A stretch of 25,132 nucleotides of DNA from Candidatus Woesearchaeota archaeon (lineage in GTDB: Archaea > Nanobdellota > Nanobdellia > SCGC-AAA011-G17 > GW2011-AR17). This document shows positions 1-7,087 of this stretch, in pieces (position 1 is the first letter of the stretch; every line of letters starts with the position of its first letter). The notes beneath the pieces were generated by a model. The model ran no database searches. It saw only the letters and a list, made by a program, of their open reading frames with translations, and had not been told where the DNA came from. Both the position numbers and the translations under genes were made by a program. The stretch is from the NCBI GenBank assembly GCA_018302165.1, contig JAGWAA010000005.1:1-25132 (forward strand), read 5' to 3'.

Positions 1-633
1 GTATATTTTGAATCGCATTTCACCAGTTGGTTCACCAGGGTCAACATCAACAGGATTTTGGTCAATTTGAGTAACTTGGACACTTGAAGGAGGATTTGCA
101 CCAGTAGGTAAGTTATTACCAATCTCTTCTTCAGTTGCAGTATAGTATAAGAATGCTTTTACAACAACAGGCTCTTGATAACAATACAAACCAGTAATTT
201 CTTTTGAAATCTTACTGGATATTTCACCATTATAAACAATTGGGCCTATACTAACTTCGGTAGTTTCTTCTAAACAAGTTTCTGGATCAATGGAATATAA
301 TGTATCTGCAATAACTTCTTGTGCACCAGAAAAGATTGAACTTATCGCTGCATCGCCAGTCAAACGAACTTTTGCGTTGCCCTCTGCAATGTCACGAGTA
401 TATTGGTTTATTAAAATTATTTCTATATCAATCTCTTCACCAGGTTGATAAGAATTTGTTTCAGAACTAACCGGAGCAAAATCTGCAAACGAAGCTGTAA
501 TCATTTGAAGATCATCACCATTACAATTTGCATATTCACCAACAGGGCCGGATTTAGTAGTCGTTTCAGTACAAGAAGATAAAACGAAAAGACTTAAGAC
601 TAGTAGTATTAACACACTCTTTTTGATTACCAT
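1..633 (-). CDS. Secreted lipoprotein-like protein, C-terminus beyond window
   Basis: Open frame of 211 codons that runs off the left edge, so the C-terminus is missing. The N-terminus is a short basic stretch, a hydrophobic core (residues 7-18) and a lipobox-like LSSC (C21), which indicates export and possibly lipid anchoring. The rest is acidic, Thr/Ser-rich and beta-like, with a few spaced cysteines, in the style of an extracellular beta-sandwich domain. I do not recognise a named family. It lies 3' of two other exported proteins on the same strand and may be distantly related to them. The start at 633 is chosen because the signal peptide follows directly in this frame. A second identical ATG at 659 lies in a tandem duplicate and is out of frame. 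A TATA-like box at 680-689 is about 26 nt from the upstream ATG, not from 633. Confidence 0.72.
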   Translation of the reverse strand, partial: MVIKKSVLILLVLSLFVLSSCTETTTKSGPVGEYANCNGDDLQMITASFADFAPVSSETNSYQPGEEIDIEIILINQYTRDIAEGNAKVRLTGDAAISSIFSGAQEVIADTLYSIDPETCLEETTEVSIGPIVYNGEISSKISKEITGLYCYQEPVVVKAFLYYTATEEEIGNNLPTGANPPSSVQVTQIDQNPVDVDPGEPTGEMRFKIY

Positions 634-669
634 AGATAATTTATCTTTTTGATTACCATAGATAATTTA
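618..669. repeat. 26-bp perfect tandem duplication over a start codon
   Basis: Positions 618-643 and 644-669 are two identical adjacent copies of a 26-bp unit. On the minus strand each copy contains ATGGTAATCAAAAAG, so the start codon and first codons of the lipoprotein gene are present twice. Because 26 is not a multiple of three, the upstream ATG (659) is out of frame with the gene. It could be a real replication slip or an assembly artefact. Confidence 0.9.
627..659 (-). other. Candidate 10-codon upstream ORF created by the duplication
   Basis: ATG at 659 opens a frame of ten codons (MVIKKINYLW) that stops at TAA 629-627. The start codon of the downstream lipoprotein gene (633-631) lies just before that stop, giving the junction ATGGTAA. 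That geometry suits termination-reinitiation coupling. The TATA-like box at 680-689 predicts a transcript start at about 659, that is, at this ATG. Translation is inferred and there is no direct evidence for it. Confidence 0.4.
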
Positions 670-679
670 ATAGAATAGA

Positions 680-689
680 GATTTATATT
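680..689 (-). promoter_or_regulatory. TATA-like box upstream of the duplicated start
   Basis: On the minus strand this reads AATATAAATC, in the gap between the lipoprotein gene at 707-1615 and the edge gene. Its centre is about 26 nt from the ATG at 659 and about 52 nt from the ATG at 633. By the leaderless spacing seen elsewhere in the window it would start a transcript at 659. Confidence 0.45.
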
Positions 690-706
690 CTTTTCTCTTA
701 AAAATA

Positions 707-1615
707 TCATTCTTCTACTTTGAATTCAATCGAATCTTTTTGTTCAACAGCATAATCTATTCTAACCCAACCATCATATGTATCTTGACCACCAACAAAT
801 TGGCCAAGTAAAAAATTATCCAACTTACAAGTTATTGAAGCTTCATAATCTTGATCTTCATAAAAGTTTAAAGTGCCACAATCATTACCCTGACAATCAA
901 CATCACAAACATGTTCTACTCCAAACATGATTATTGAAACATCTGCTTGGATTGGTTCTTCTGGAATTGTTAAACAAGAATCAGATGCAACATCAGTAGT
1001 TGAAATTAAAGTGTCATCACCTGCAAACTCTGCATCAATAGTTAAACGCAAATCCACAGCATTGCCATTAGGTACTAAACGTTCTTGTATTGAAGTAACC
1101 TTTAATGGGCCTGAAGAAGAAGATTCTAATTTGTTCCCAGAAATACAACTAGAATCAGATAAATCATTTGTAAAACAAATTTCAAAAGGTGCATAAGTTG
1201 TGTAAGTATAACGATTAATAAAAGTCATAAAATGATTTCCTGAGGCTTTATCAGAGACATAAGTAGTATCAAAATTAATTAATGATTCTTCAAAGTTTTC
1301 ATCATCATTATCATCCAATGTAATATAATAAGATTGACAATTGCAACCACCAAAACCAGAAAAAAATTCTTCGTCCAAACCTGTAACACAAACTTCACCA
1401 TACTCAACACTTGATTCACCATAATCATAAACTGTAATTGAAACTGGCATTCTATCGTTAGCAAAAACAATGTCCTGAGGAGAATTAACTTTCATTTCAA
1501 CAGAACTAGAACCACCAGAACAATCAGGTGGACAATCAGTAGGTAATTCTTCTGAAGTCTCAGTAGCACAAGATGCTAAAAATAAAAATAAAATGAGTAG
1601 AATATATTTTTTCAT
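707..1615 (-). CDS. Cysteine-rich secreted lipoprotein-like protein
   Basis: 302 aa. Signal peptide with Lys2-Lys3, hydrophobic core (4-14) and lipobox LASC (C16), then a Cys/Pro-rich linker (C28, C32) and a long acidic region with many Tyr, Phe and paired cysteines (for example near residues 90-94 and 235-247). This points to disulfide-stabilised extracellular beta domains. No catalytic motif is visible and no family is recognised. The ATG overlaps the TGA of the upstream membrane-anchored gene (ATGA, 1612-1615), with a GAGGG just upstream, so the two are probably co-transcribed and translationally coupled. The product probably sits on the cell surface with its neighbours. It could be a surface-adhesion or S-layer-associated component, but nothing in the sequence decides this. 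Confidence 0.8.
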   Translation of the reverse strand: MKKYILLILFLFLASCATETSEELPTDCPPDCSGGSSSVEMKVNSPQDIVFANDRMPVSITVYDYGESSVEYGEVCVTGLDEEFFSGFGGCNCQSYYITLDDNDDENFEESLINFDTTYVSDKASGNHFMTFINRYTYTTYAPFEICFTNDLSDSSCISGNKLESSSSGPLKVTSIQERLVPNGNAVDLRLTIDAEFAGDDTLISTTDVASDSCLTIPEEPIQADVSIIMFGVEHVCDVDCQGNDCGTLNFYEDQDYEASITCKLDNFLLGQFVGGQDTYDGWVRIDYAVEQKDSIEFKVEE

Positions 1616-2892
1616 ATGCCCTCGACAATTAATGAATCATCAGTGCCGACTAAACTAATAGAAGTATATTTCTCGTCGACTTTGTATTTGTAACTAGCTT
1701 CTGCTTTGTATTCTTTTACTACATAAGGCTTGTCACTTAATATTTCTGGATCAATATATAACCAGCATTGGAAACTATGATAATCAGACTTACCAAAGAA
1801 TTCTCCTGAATTTAAATAATAATCAAATAAGTCAACCATAGAATCATCTAATTTGTAAGTATTGTAACGATTCTCTACACCAGTAAATATGAATGGGCAA
1901 CTTGGGCTTGGAGCACCATTCAATTGATCATCAAGTTCAATACCATCAGGAAGACTTAATGTGAAATCATAAAATTCTTGTAAGTCACCATTCCATTCAT
2001 TCCTTAAGGTTATACCAATAGTATTATATGAAATCACATCACCTGAACGGATTACAACAGGTTGTTCTTCTTTGCCTTCACCACCAACACCAATACCAAT
2101 GCTCATAGGTTCACCATTATAAGTTGTTCTTAGGTCACTTGCAGAAACGTCTAATCCGTAATCATCAAAGAAATCTTGGTCACCTAATGAATCAGAAAGT
2201 TCACCAGAGATAAAATATACTGGAATTGTAACATCCTCAGTTGAATAATCGAAAGCAAATGAACCATAGACAACATAAGCACCATTCAAATCAGTAGTTT
2301 GTTCACTAGAGAAACGACAAACTGGTTGAGAATCTCTTCTAATCGTTAATAATGAAGAAGGAATAATTTCACCATCAATTTTTTCAGGTATTTCTAAAAC
2401 ATGGTCATCTTTTTGAGTAATATTAAAGTAACAATCAAATTCAGCATCATAAGTTGAGTCCCTTGGAACATTAAAGTATTCAATATCATAAATGAAATCC
2501 ATTGCATAACCCGCAGGAAGAGTTTGGCTTGAAAGAACTCTGAAGTCTGATAAGTCAATGCCCATTTTCTTACTTGAAGAGTTTGTGGAATAATCAAAGT
2601 AATCGCCAGCACCGGCAGAAAATATTCCGGAAAAAAAATCTGAAATAGGATCGATGGTTACTTCTTTAAATAATTCAGATGCTTCAGCAGTAGACCTTTG
2701 GCCAGATTCAGAGAACAAAAAACCAGCACCGAATGCAATCAAAACTAAAAATCCAATAATTAAAGCTGTAATGGATAAAATTTTTTTTGTATCGGCCCCT
2801 TTTGAAGAAGTATCACCAGATAAAGATTCGCCCCTTTTATTCAAGATATTATACATTAATGATTCCCTCTTTGAAGCTCTAAGCAAACCCAT
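1612..2892 (-). CDS. Membrane-anchored protein with large extracellular domain
   Basis: 426 aa from the ATG at 2892. The N-terminal 37 residues are basic and probably cytoplasmic. One transmembrane helix follows (about 38-60), then about 360 residues rich in acidic residues, Tyr and Ser with scattered cysteines, which looks like an outside-facing beta-rich domain. There is no lipobox and no enzyme motif, and no family is recognised. A TTG directly precedes the chosen ATG, so a start at 2895 is possible. I prefer 2892 because a TATA-like box at 2916-2923 is centred about 27-28 nt upstream, as expected for a leaderless transcript. It is the first gene of a set of exported proteins and overlaps the next gene by 4 nt (ATGA). 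Its style resembles the two following genes, which suggests an old paralogous family. Confidence 0.8.
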   Translation of the reverse strand: MGLLRASKRESLMYNILNKRGESLSGDTSSKGADTKKILSITALIIGFLVLIAFGAGFLFSESGQRSTAEASELFKEVTIDPISDFFSGIFSAGAGDYFDYSTNSSSKKMGIDLSDFRVLSSQTLPAGYAMDFIYDIEYFNVPRDSTYDAEFDCYFNITQKDDHVLEIPEKIDGEIIPSSLLTIRRDSQPVCRFSSEQTTDLNGAYVVYGSFAFDYSTEDVTIPVYFISGELSDSLGDQDFFDDYGLDVSASDLRTTYNGEPMSIGIGVGGEGKEEQPVVIRSGDVISYNTIGITLRNEWNGDLQEFYDFTLSLPDGIELDDQLNGAPSPSCPFIFTGVENRYNTYKLDDSMVDLFDYYLNSGEFFGKSDYHSFQCWLYIDPEILSDKPYVVKEYKAEASYKYKVDEKYTSISLVGTDDSLIVEGI

Positions 2893-2908
2893 CAAACAAT
2901 AAATAAGC

Positions 2909-2924
2909 TTATTAATATTTAAAT
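2909..2924. promoter_or_regulatory. Overlapping divergent TATA-like boxes
   Basis: TTATTAATATTTAAAT lies between two divergent genes whose start codons (2892 minus, 2939 plus) are only 46 bp apart. ATTTAAAT (2917-2924) is centred about 28 nt from the minus start. ATTAAT (2911-2916) is centred about 25 nt from the plus start. Each gene thus has a box at leaderless spacing, and the two boxes abut. Confidence 0.5.
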
Positions 2925-2938
2925 CTTTTTAGAAGAAC

Positions 2939-3250
2939 ATGATTGATTTATGTGTAAATGGGATAATTAGATTATTTTTTATATTAATTAAATTTGGTTT
3001 TAATCATTGGGGTTGGATAATTACTATTTTGGTTGGAGGATTCTTATTATTCAAACTTGCAAAGGTAATTGGATTCAAAAAAATACTAGGGAATCTTGTT
3101 GAATTAGGGCCAATTGAATATCTATTATTTTTTCCAATACTATTAATATTAATGTTCATGGGATTGATATTCGGGACTTGGATTGCAACTTTATGGTCTG
3201 GACAGGGGTTCTGTGAAATAATTGAACAAATGACAACTTGGTTTCTATAA
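2939..3250 (+). CDS. Small polytopic membrane protein, unknown function
   Basis: 103 aa, strongly hydrophobic. Three membrane segments are visible: about residues 9-19, 25-44 and 59-88, the last long enough to be a hairpin. Short basic stretches (around KLAKVIGFKK) separate them. No motif is recognised. It is divergent from the membrane-anchored gene at 1612-2892 and shares a compact AT-rich promoter zone with it. It could belong to the same surface system, but that rests on position only. Confidence 0.65.
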   Translation: MIDLCVNGIIRLFFILIKFGFNHWGWIITILVGGFLLFKLAKVIGFKKILGNLVELGPIEYLLFFPILLILMFMGLIFGTWIATLWSGQGFCEIIEQMTTWFL

Positions 3251-3251
3251 A

Positions 3252-3262
3252 TTTATTTAAAC
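3252..3262 (+). promoter_or_regulatory. TATA-like box, leaderless spacing
   Basis: TTTATTTAAAC is centred about 26 nt upstream of the ATG at 3283. It begins two bases after the stop codon of the preceding small membrane protein gene. Confidence 0.55.
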
Positions 3263-3282
3263 CTTAAAATTATATTATATTT

Positions 3283-4725
3283 ATGAAATATTTATTGTTG
3301 ATAATGTTTTTGTTATTAGCTGGATGTTCAAATGAGTTTGATGAGTTTGGAAAAGAACATAATTTTAGTTATGCTATATCGATTTATGATGTTGAATTAG
3401 ATTATTCTAATGTTTCTGGGAATATTGCAAAAGCCGATGCTGCTTTAATCAATGCAAGAATAAATGATGGAGATTATCAAGAGGCGATTAAGTATTATAA
3501 AAAAGCCTTAGAAGAAAGTGAAGGTAAAGATAAGGCTTTATTGTATGAAACTTTAGGTTCAATTACTGGGGATAGATTATATTATTACAAAGCATATGAA
3601 ATTTGGAAAAATATTGATCCTTGGAGAGCTGAAATTGATTATAGCTTATTCAGATGGAATACTTTTTCTTATCAATGGAGAGATTATGAGATTCAAGAGA
3701 CATATTTTGCACTGAGCAAAGAAACTTCTAAAATTATTATAGGAGAAAGTGGATTTGAGATGGATGAAGAGGATATTCTGGTTTCGCAAGTTGATAGGGT
3801 TACTAGAGATTGGTTATCATCACAGTTACAAGATTATGATTCTGAGAATATATTAACTGTTTTTAGTGAAGGATATGATGTGGAAAATATTGGATGGCAT
3901 GAAGGGGGAAGAATAAAACAATACAAAGAAGTAAACTTTACACATAAATTAAGTTATGGAATTTTAGCAAAAAAAATAGATGGGAAATGGTATGCGCCAA
4001 ACGAAGAGGGAATATTTATGTTTGAAGTGCCAGAAGATAAAATCATTTATCCAACAAATAGATTTTTAGCAGAAGATTTGGTTTTAATTATGGATACACA
4101 TGGAGTTAATATGTTAGTCTATGATGCATTAAAAGAAAATGCAACAGTAGTTATGGGATGCTGTGACAGCGTCGGAAAAGTTGAAGCAGCATTATATTTG
4201 AATGAAAAGGGAATAAAGGTTATTTGTAATACGGATAAATATTTATATTTGGGTTTAGGACAAGCAAAATTAAGTTATGGTTCTGTGCCTTTTAAAATTG
4301 AGAACTCAAAAATTATTTTTGGAAGACAAGAAATTGAAATTAAAGTTGATGAAACAATTATCGTTATGAATACAACCGAGGATTATGGAACGAGTTATTA
4401 TCAAACACCCACTTTGTATTTTATGAAACTTAAGAAAATCACTACATTGCCATTAGATTTAGAGATTGTAAATGTAAATGGGGAAAGTGAAACATATAAA
4501 TTAGTCGAGAAAGCTGAAGAACTCAATGCTTCTGTGATTGCAGCAAGAGTTTACAATGAAGAAGATTATGAACCTTTGAAAGAATGGTTAGAAAATAACG
4601 AGAATAATAGGTTAGTCCTATTTCATTCAGAACCTTATCCCTATGGATACAAATTATATAGAGAATTTTCTGAACAAGTAACATTCAACGATATGATGAT
4701 AAATTTTTCAACCTATGGTTTATAA
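3283..4725 (+). CDS. Lipoprotein with TPR-like segment and Rossmann-like region
   Basis: 480 aa. Short signal sequence with lipobox LAGC (C15). A single TPR-like helical pair lies around residues 48-95 (DYQEAIKYYKKALEES is typical). The middle (about 200-260) looks beta-rich. Residues 265-330 alternate strand and helix around a conspicuous GCCDSVGK (292-299), which suggests a nucleotide-binding-like alpha/beta fold, although no classical P-loop is present. The C-terminal 150 residues look like another alpha/beta unit. I cannot assign a function. The pattern suggests a membrane-tethered, outward-facing protein. It has its own TATA-like box and leaderless spacing. Its last codons (TTA TAA) are shared with the TATA box of the next gene. 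Confidence 0.78.
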   Translation: MKYLLLIMFLLLAGCSNEFDEFGKEHNFSYAISIYDVELDYSNVSGNIAKADAALINARINDGDYQEAIKYYKKALEESEGKDKALLYETLGSITGDRLYYYKAYEIWKNIDPWRAEIDYSLFRWNTFSYQWRDYEIQETYFALSKETSKIIIGESGFEMDEEDILVSQVDRVTRDWLSSQLQDYDSENILTVFSEGYDVENIGWHEGGRIKQYKEVNFTHKLSYGILAKKIDGKWYAPNEEGIFMFEVPEDKIIYPTNRFLAEDLVLIMDTHGVNMLVYDALKENATVVMGCCDSVGKVEAALYLNEKGIKVICNTDKYLYLGLGQAKLSYGSVPFKIENSKIIFGRQEIEIKVDETIIVMNTTEDYGTSYYQTPTLYFMKLKKITTLPLDLEIVNVNGESETYKLVEKAEELNASVIAARVYNEEDYEPLKEWLENNENNRLVLFHSEPYPYGYKLYREFSEQVTFNDMMINFSTYGL

Positions 4726-4727
4726 AG
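4719..4727 (+). promoter_or_regulatory. TATA-like box overlapping the previous stop codon
   Basis: TTTATAAAG is centred 26 nt upstream of the ATG at 4749. The TAA stop of the preceding lipoprotein gene (4723-4725) is part of this box. Confidence 0.6.
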
Positions 4728-4748
4728 GATTAATTAAAAAATTAATAA

Positions 4749-5057
4749 ATGAGAATCAAAGATATTTATGATAAATGTTTAGAATTAGAACTAGAAACAG
4801 GGGATTCTATTGAACTAATTACTAATGGAAAAAGTATAAAAGGTGTTTTGGAATCAGCAATATTAGACCAAAAGGGTTATACTTTCAGTTATGTAAATTT
4901 AGAACCAGTTACAGTTATATTTGAATATAGAAAAGATAGTGATGAATTACCCTACAGAGGTATTGATAGATGGGAACCATCAGATGAATTTGATAAATTA
5001 GTAGTTTCTAAAATAAAAGAAGATTTATCCAAAGGAACTTCTCGTTATAGACATTAG
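4749..5057 (+). CDS. Small soluble protein, possibly Sm-like fold
   Basis: 102 aa, acidic, with no signal or membrane segment. Residues 17-60 alternate short strands with glycines (GDSIELITNGKSIKGVLESA), which recalls a small beta-barrel such as an Sm-like fold. The resemblance is weak and I would not name it. The C-terminus is helical and basic. It is the only gene in the window ending in TAG (5055-5057). The next in-frame stop, TAA, is only eight codons on. It has its own leaderless-type promoter and sits between a lipoprotein gene and a glycosyltransferase gene. Confidence 0.65.
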   Translation: MRIKDIYDKCLELELETGDSIELITNGKSIKGVLESAILDQKGYTFSYVNLEPVTVIFEYRKDSDELPYRGIDRWEPSDEFDKLVVSKIKEDLSKGTSRYRH

Positions 5058-5088
5058 TTTTTAATATATATTATATAATCAAATTCTA

Positions 5089-5097
5089 TTTATATAT
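5089..5097 (+). promoter_or_regulatory. TATA-like box upstream of glycosyltransferase gene
   Basis: TTTATATAT is centred about 25-26 nt upstream of the ATG at 5118, in an AT-only stretch after the TAG of the small soluble protein gene. Confidence 0.5.
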
Positions 5098-5117
5098 TTG
5101 AAGTTTAAAAAAATAGT

Positions 5118-6428
5118 ATGAATAAAAAAATATTTTTAGTTTTAATATTTTCTTTAATCGCGAGAATCATTTATTTTGTTTATGATCAAACAATTTGGTG
5201 GGATGCAGCAGTATATTTGTCGATGGGGAAATTTATATTCAGTTCTGGGGCATTAGGATTCTGGGAACCGATACGGCCATTACTTTGGCCATTTATCCTA
5301 GGTTATGGTTGGTGGATAGGGATTAATCCAATAATATGGGGGCACATATTTAGTACATTATTCTCTCTTGGAATAATATATTTAGTTTATTTAATTGGAA
5401 AGAAGTTGTATAATGAGGAGATTGGAATACTAAGCTCAGTATTAATAAGTTTTACTTGGATATTTTTCTTTTTTAATGCAAGATTGTATACTGAAATACC
5501 GGCAGTATTTTTTATGCTATTAGCTGTATATTGTTTTTTAGAAGAAAAGAATTTGCTATCAGGATTTTTCTTAGGATTGGCCGTGATGAGTAAGTTTCCT
5601 GCAGGATTATTATTAATCATTCTCTTAATATTTTCTTGGAAGAAAATCAAAAATATATTAGAGTTGATTATTGGATCATTAGTAATTATAGGGCCATACT
5701 TAGCATTTAATTATTTTTATTATGGGGAGCCTTTTTCAATAATATTATTTGCACAGGAATTTTTGAAATATGCTGGGATTTGGATATTTAGTCAACCTTG
5801 GTGGTATTATCTTTGGGAGATATTGAAACAAAATGTGTTGTATGTATTTGCAGTATTTGGAGTTTATTTTGCAATAAAGAAAAAAGAATATTTACTGACG
5901 ACAATTTTTGTTGCATTCCTGATTTATTTTTCAATCATGGCACATAAAGAGATTAGGTTTGCAATCATGTTTCTGCCTTTTATAGCAATAATCGCGGCAG
6001 TAGGATTTATGAAAATTCTAAGAAACAAAGAATCGTTAATTATTATTACATTGTTAATTTTTATAATTAGTTTTAATGTGCCTTTACAAGTTGAAAATGA
6101 ATATTTTGATTATTTTGAGAACAAAGAATTAAATGGGGAATTATTAATCGTGCATCCATTAGTAGGGTATAATGCAGAAAAAGCTACATTGATGTATTAT
6201 CCTTGGTTTAATTCTACAATGGCTGATTATTGGTTAGAATATTTAGAAACAAAAAATGTTGAATATGTTGCATTAGATAATTGTGAAGGAGGATTCTTGT
6301 GTAATCCATCAGATTTGGATTGTGAAAAAAAGAAGGAAGAAATTTATTCTTATCTAAAAGAGAATTTTATACAAGTATTTAACAAACAATCAGGGAAATG
6401 CGAATATGTTATTTATGAGATTTATTAA
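5118..6428 (+). CDS. GT39/PMT-like membrane glycosyltransferase
   Basis: 436 aa. Multi-pass membrane protein with about nine to ten hydrophobic helices in the first 320 residues and a soluble outside-facing tail of about 110 residues. The first loop carries WWDAAVYL (D29), matching the conserved acidic residue of the GT-C fold used by protein-mannosyltransferases and ArnT-like enzymes to bind a lipid-phosphate sugar donor. A following RPLLWPFILG segment and the ARLYTEIPA loop also fit GT39/GT83. The likely role is transfer of a sugar from a polyprenyl-phosphate donor to a protein or lipid on the outer face. Donor and acceptor cannot be told from sequence. The cysteines in the tail (CEGGFLCNPSDLDC) could form disulfides. 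It converges on the glycosylation operon, with 8 bp between the stop codons. Confidence 0.82.
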   Translation: MNKKIFLVLIFSLIARIIYFVYDQTIWWDAAVYLSMGKFIFSSGALGFWEPIRPLLWPFILGYGWWIGINPIIWGHIFSTLFSLGIIYLVYLIGKKLYNEEIGILSSVLISFTWIFFFFNARLYTEIPAVFFMLLAVYCFLEEKNLLSGFFLGLAVMSKFPAGLLLIILLIFSWKKIKNILELIIGSLVIIGPYLAFNYFYYGEPFSIILFAQEFLKYAGIWIFSQPWWYYLWEILKQNVLYVFAVFGVYFAIKKKEYLLTTIFVAFLIYFSIMAHKEIRFAIMFLPFIAIIAAVGFMKILRNKESLIIITLLIFIISFNVPLQVENEYFDYFENKELNGELLIVHPLVGYNAEKATLMYYPWFNSTMADYWLEYLETKNVEYVALDNCEGGFLCNPSDLDCEKKKEEIYSYLKENFIQVFNKQSGKCEYVIYEIY

Positions 6429-6436
6429 TTATAATC

Positions 6437-7087
6437 TTATGAAGAATTTTCATCTAAAATTTCCTGGATGCCGGGATAATTAGTATAACCTTCTTTTATT
6501 TTACCATTAATTATTAGTGTAGGAGAAGTTGTAACATTATAATAAATTACTAATGACTTAATTGCAGGATCATCGAAGTCTTTGTTAATTGAAAATACAT
6601 CTAAAGTTCCATTACTTTGCTTAACTAAATTATCCAAAACATAACCTTGAAGTTCAGAAGAAGAATCATCAGGATTGTAAAAATATAATATAACATCATT
6701 TTGTAAATTACATTCTTCTTTTAATTCAGTAATTAGAATATAACCTTTGATTTCTAATAAAAAATAACGCTGTGCTAAATATTCAAATTCTTTATCCTTG
6801 AAAATACTTTTTGTTTCATAAGAATTTAAATAATAACCTAATTCAACCATTTCTGTAGAAATAGAATTAAGTCTTTTTTCAGCCATAGAACAATCATTAA
6901 TATCAAAAGCATCCCAAAAAGCTTGTTCGACTAAGTAACTTTCTGTATTCAGTTCATAGTTTCTAAGTTCATCATAAACTTCATTAGAGCGAATATTATC
7001 CAGATATAAACCTAGTAATAAACCCGCACTAAATATAACTAGTGTAATCATTAAACTTCTCCAGAATATTTTTGTTGTACTTACCAT
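6437..7087 (-). CDS. Membrane-anchored thioredoxin-fold protein lacking CxxC
   Basis: 216 aa. One N-terminal membrane helix (about 11-29), a helical middle with C66 and C126, and a C-terminal thioredoxin-like domain (about 130-212) with strand VILYFYNP, the cis-Pro loop TTSPTLIING (P189) and a final helix. At the position where the family normally has CxxC followed by a QGYVLD-type helix, this protein has DDSSSELQGYVLD (140-152), so the redox centre is gone. It may act as a chaperone or scaffold for the glycosyltransferases encoded upstream. That is inference. Its ATG overlaps the stop of the family 2 glycosyltransferase gene (ATGGTAA, 7 bp). It is the last gene of the operon. Confidence 0.75.
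   Translation of the reverse strand: MVSTTKIFWRSLMITLVIFSAGLLLGLYLDNIRSNEVYDELRNYELNTESYLVEQAFWDAFDINDCSMAEKRLNSISTEMVELGYYLNSYETKSIFKDKEFEYLAQRYFLLEIKGYILITELKEECNLQNDVILYFYNPDDSSSELQGYVLDNLVKQSNGTLDVFSINKDFDDPAIKSLVIYYNVTTSPTLIINGKIKEGYTNYPGIQEILDENSS

Noticed and set aside
618..669. CRISPR-like repeat
   Set aside because: There are only two directly adjacent copies with no spacer, covering a start codon. This is a tandem duplication.
927..1196. Plus-strand open frame of 89 codons inside the cysteine-rich lipoprotein gene
   Set aside because: It is antisense to a gene with a clear signal peptide and coupled start, and has no family resemblance. Other antisense frames inside ValRS (14302-15598), the GGDEF gene and lhr were dropped for the same reason.
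4749..5057. Stop-codon reassignment of TAG or TGA
   Set aside because: TGA ends seven genes and TAG ends one at positions that make sense of protein lengths and overlaps. No in-frame TAG or TGA interrupts a conserved protein except the TrpRS shift, where the stop is TAA.
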